Source: Xanthobacteraceae bacterium (GTDB taxonomy: Bacteria; Pseudomonadota; Alphaproteobacteria; Rhizobiales; Xanthobacteraceae). From it: a DNA stretch of 8,389 nt. The position numbers were made by a program, and so were the translations under genes. Within the stretch, counting starts at the first letter, position 1. Each line of letters opens with the position of its first letter. The notes below the pieces were generated by a model. That model ran no database searches, had not been told where the DNA came from, and saw only the letters and a program-made list of their open reading frames with translations. Positions 6,374 through 8,389 of this stretch are shown one piece after another. The stretch is taken from positions 1 through 8,389 of the forward strand of contig JASHRR010000335.1 in assembly GCA_030037185.1 (NCBI GenBank). Direction: 5' to 3'.

Positions 6374-6394
6374 ATGGCTTTTCGTCAAAGCCAT
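6374..6394. repeat. 8-bp hairpin in the bpt leader
   Basis: ATGGCTTT at 6374-6381 pairs perfectly with AAAGCCAT at 6387-6394 around a five-base loop. It lies about 87 bases upstream of the bpt start and 22 bases from the larger palindrome. No T-run follows on either strand, so it is not an intrinsic terminator. In a bpt leader transcript it would fold as a stable stem. Confidence 0.5.
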
Positions 6395-6416
6395 TTGCTC
6401 GACCTAACCTCTGTAT

Positions 6417-6469
6417 CCGGATTGAGCCACCCGGGCCGGCCGAAATGCCGGCCCGGTCGCTCAATCCGG
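6417..6469. repeat. 53-nt near-perfect palindrome upstream of bpt
   Basis: An outer arm CCGGATTGAGC (6417-6427) matches GCTCAATCCGG (6459-6469), and an inner arm CCGGGCCGGC (6431-6440) matches GCCGGCCCGG (6447-6456). They are separated by a small internal loop (CAC opposite TC) and a six-base apical loop CGAAAT. That gives 21 base pairs of stem. No T-run follows on either strand. It looks like a REP-type intergenic palindrome or a structured leader element of bpt rather than a terminator. Confidence 0.8.
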
Positions 6470-6540
6470 GCTGTCGCAAGCGGCTCCTTGCAGTGTAGCA
6501 AAGCAACGCGCCCCGGCGTTCATTGTCAATGACCTCCACA

Positions 6541-6569
6541 ATGACATAAGGCATAAGATTGTTCGTCAA
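6541..6569 (-). promoter_or_regulatory. Candidate promoter for bpt
   Basis: On the minus strand TTGACG (6569-6564) is separated by 17 bases from TGTCAT (6546-6541), a fair match to the -35 and -10 elements of housekeeping-type promoters. Transcription from here would give a leader of roughly 250 bases before the bpt TTG, containing both hairpins. A second TTGACA at 6529-6524 has no well-placed -10. Assigned by pattern only. Confidence 0.3.
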
Positions 6570-6893
6570 GAATACAATAGGTCATGTCGCAGTCAGCATG
6601 TGGTCAACAAAATTGATCGGCATCTTGGTCAGCAAATCGCCGCACCGGCAGCACCGCGCCGCGCGTTGAATTTGGAACGCGGATCAAAGGGTGCTGGTCT
6701 TTTAGGCTCGCGGTCATCAACGCCCGCCGGGGCTATACCAGCCGGCGAGTGCCCTCTCTCTGACCCCGGCGGGGTGCGACGTATAACCACGCGGACCCCA
6801 GCACGGATCGCGTTGGCGGCGCTCCCTCGTGGATGAGACCGGGCCGAACGCTCTGGCGTGGCCGGTTGCGCTCACCCGTTAGGGGAAGGGGCA

Positions 6894-7238
6894 ATGTGGA
6901 AATCAGAATTGGCCCTGTATTCGTCTGGACCACGGTCGCCGCAAGTCCCCCGCGATCTGGCCGCGCCGCAACCTGGCATCTCCTGGCGGCTCGTGCCGCA
7001 GCTGCAGACGGGAAAGCCTTATGCTCCTGGTGCGCGGCAGCGCAAGCCGCCACGCCGCCCGGCTGAATCCTCAACGACATTGCAGCCGGACGCTGGGGCT
7101 TCGGATCAGCTGCCGCGGGAAGGGAGCATTCCGTTCAAGCCTAGCCGACGCAAGGTCGGCGTCCGCATTGTCACTTTTCAAGTCATTCTCAGGCTTTTAC
7201 TGCGCGCTACGGCCTACCACATCGCTCAACCGCCCTAA
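6894..7238 (+). CDS. Doubtful hypothetical protein (114 residues)
   Basis: The ATG at 6894 follows AGGGGAAGGGGCA, a plausible ribosome binding site, and the frame runs to TAA at 7236-7238. The product begins MWKSELALYSSGPRSP, is rich in Pro, Arg and Gln in the middle (KPYAPGARQRKPPRRPAESS), and ends with a hydrophobic-basic stretch, IVTFQVILRLLLRATAY. I recognise no family. Longer frames overlap it in other phases on both strands, so base composition alone may explain it. It has no link to its neighbours. Confidence 0.22.
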   Translation: MWKSELALYSSGPRSPQVPRDLAAPQPGISWRLVPQLQTGKPYAPGARQRKPPRRPAESSTTLQPDAGASDQLPREGSIPFKPSRRKVGVRIVTFQVILRLLLRATAYHIAQPP

Positions 7239-7489
7239 GGCGATCTTGTCACGAGGCTCCGGCCCTTCCGGTTGCCCGGGCCGAGCCGCTCGTCAGCTGC
7301 AGACTAACACTCTGGATGGACGCCTCCTTCACAAGTGATTCGCGACTTCGAGGCGCACGGCCAAGATAAACATGCTCCGCGCCTCTTCGCAGCAATGATG
7401 GTGTCGGGTACCATACGGCCGCTACGTCCGCCTCGAGAGGACTCAAGATGTATCGCCGAACTCCAGCAACTAGCTCGCGTTCAGCGAAG

Positions 7490-7508
7490 GCTGACGAAGA
7501 CAGTCAGC
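7490..7508. promoter_or_regulatory. Inverted repeat just upstream of the amidase ribosome binding site
   Basis: GCTGAC (7490-7495) and GTCAGC (7503-7508) form a 6-bp inverted repeat with a seven-base spacer, ending five bases before the GGAGG of the amidase gene. In DNA it could be a small operator. In the message it would be a weak stem next to the ribosome binding site. Six-base arms can occur by chance. Confidence 0.25.
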
Positions 7509-7524
7509 ACACTGGAGGAAACAC

Positions 7525-8389
7525 ATGCGCTGTGGATGGTTGCCCCCCCTTGTCATCGCCGTCACGTCCTCGATTGGATTGTCCGCTGGTTTGTCCGCTG
7601 CGGAAAACACCTTCACACTCGAGGAGTCGACCATAGCGGAAATTCACGAGGCCGTAGTTGCCGGAGCGTTGTCGTCTGAAAAGCTGGTCGAGCTCTATCT
7701 TGCGAGGATTGCCGCTTACGATAGGGCTGGTCCTCGGCTCAACTCGATCATCTATATAAATCCGAATGCCAAGGCGGAAGCAGCCGCTCTCGATAAGGAG
7801 CGTGCTGATAAGGGAGCGCGCGGCCCGCTGCACGGCATTCCCGTTTTGCTCAAGGATAATATTGATGTCGCCAACATGCCGACTACAAATGGATCTGCGG
7901 TCATGAAGGGCGCCATTCCGCCCGAGGACGGCTCTATCACTAAGGCCCTCCGGGCTGCGGGTGCGGTGATCCTGGGAAAGGCTGCGATGGGCGAATTCGC
8001 GGGAGGTAGCTACAACTCGGTACGCGGCCAAACGCTCAATCCCTATAACGTCAAGCGCACAACTGGGGGCTCGAGCAGCGGTTCGGCAGCGGCGGTCTCA
8101 GCCAACTTCAGCGTTCTAGCGGTTGGAACCGACACCAGTACCTCAGTTCGTGGTCCCGCTTCCTATACGGGCATTGTCGGCCTGCGGCCGACAACCGGAC
8201 TCATATCGCGCGCCGGCATTGCGCCAAAAAATCTGAATTTTGACAGCGCGGGCCCGATGGCCCGCAACGTGACGGACCTCGCGCTGATGATGAACGTTCT
8301 CGCCTTCCCGGACCCAAAAGATCCGAAGAGCGTGCAGGTGTGGGGCGAGGTCGAGAAGATCAATCCCACAGCAAAAAACGGCGTGGATT
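7525..8389 (+). CDS. Secreted amidase, amidase-signature family (3' end beyond window)
   Basis: The ATG at 7525 is six bases after GGAGG (7514-7518). The 288 residues visible start with a Sec signal (hydrophobic LPPLVIAVTSSIGLSAG, cleavage about SAA before Glu27). They continue into the amidase-signature fold: EIHEAVVAGALSSEKLVELY, GPLHGIPVLLKDNID with the catalytic Lys110, and GGSSSGSAAAV with the cis-Ser at about 183. Next come the nucleophile region GTDTSTSVRGPAS (Ser207) and the GIVGLRPTTGLISRAGI segment. All three members of the Ser-cisSer-Lys triad are present. The enzyme hydrolyses an amide or ester bond outside the cytoplasm; the substrate cannot be told. Full-length relatives are usually around 500 residues, so roughly the C-terminal 40 percent is missing only because the window ends. 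TST replaces the common TGG before the nucleophile, as in some secreted relatives. Confidence 0.95.
   Translation, partial: MRCGWLPPLVIAVTSSIGLSAGLSAAENTFTLEESTIAEIHEAVVAGALSSEKLVELYLARIAAYDRAGPRLNSIIYINPNAKAEAAALDKERADKGARGPLHGIPVLLKDNIDVANMPTTNGSAVMKGAIPPEDGSITKALRAAGAVILGKAAMGEFAGGSYNSVRGQTLNPYNVKRTTGGSSSGSAAAVSANFSVLAVGTDTSTSVRGPASYTGIVGLRPTTGLISRAGIAPKNLNFDSAGPMARNVTDLALMMNVLAFPDPKDPKSVQVWGEVEKINPTAKNGVD

Larger units (their letters stand above)
6570..7524. other. Nearly gene-free kilobase between bpt and the amidase gene
   Basis: Open frames overlap on both strands, all Pro/Arg/Ala-rich, none with a recognised domain. The best start is at 6894, listed separately with low confidence. 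Short palindromes include ACCCCG-G-CGGGGT at 6763-6775, CGCCGG/CCGGCG at 6725-6747 and GCCGAC/GTCGGC at 7144-7160. A short frame from the ATG at 7448, preceded by GAGAGG, overlaps the amidase start out of frame and is probably spurious. I found no transposase, tRNA or clear promoter. Confidence 0.4.

Noticed and set aside
6372..6569. Minus-strand 65-residue frame upstream of bpt
   Set aside because: It contains the whole 53-nt palindrome, so its sequence is explained by the repeat. There is no family resemblance or good ribosome binding site.
7504..8031. Minus-strand 175-residue frame opposite the amidase
   Set aside because: It is a shadow of the amidase gene, whose catalytic motifs on the plus strand are unambiguous.

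Overview
The window looks like a gene-poor, decaying accessory stretch of a GC-rich alphaproteobacterial chromosome, most likely Bradyrhizobium or a close relative. That placement rests on the style of the Bpt-type aminoacyl-transferase, the small secreted proteins and the IS91-type integrase remnant. It is made from recognised protein families, not from any database search.

Left part (1-1590): an AT-rich leader with a degenerate 22-bp tandem repeat precedes a broken multicopper oxidase (laccase-like) gene. Its N-terminal third lies on the minus strand (883 down to 510) and its continuation on the plus strand (from 884), so the 5' part has been inverted. A 7-bp inverted repeat (CCAGCGT/ACGCTGG) sits exactly at both ends. 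A strong Shine-Dalgarno and ATG, apparently the original start, are stranded at 481-497. The gene also carries frameshifts, a stop codon and a copper-ligand substitution. It ends at about 1345, where a deleted, frameshifted tyrosine recombinase of the IS91-associated kind (minus strand, 1350-1582) begins.

Middle part (1590-5100): two apparently intact genes for small secreted proteins of unknown function (2168-2716 and 3809-4150) lie among long stretches without recognisable genes. A strong GC hairpin follows the first. A possible 26-residue membrane peptide (3126-3206) and a 35-residue basic protein (4990-5097, minus) are plausible small genes.

Right part (5100-8389): the best conserved gene is bpt (minus, 5535-6287, TTG start), encoding the aspartate/glutamate leucyltransferase of the N-degron pathway. 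Its leader holds an 8-bp-arm hairpin and, further upstream, a 53-nt near-perfect palindrome. After another nearly gene-free kilobase, a secreted amidase-signature enzyme begins at 7525 with an excellent ribosome binding site and runs off the right edge.

The genes do not form an obvious operon or shared pathway. The main story is one of rearrangement and decay around a few surviving housekeeping or secreted-protein genes. I see no phage, CRISPR, tRNA or rRNA gene.
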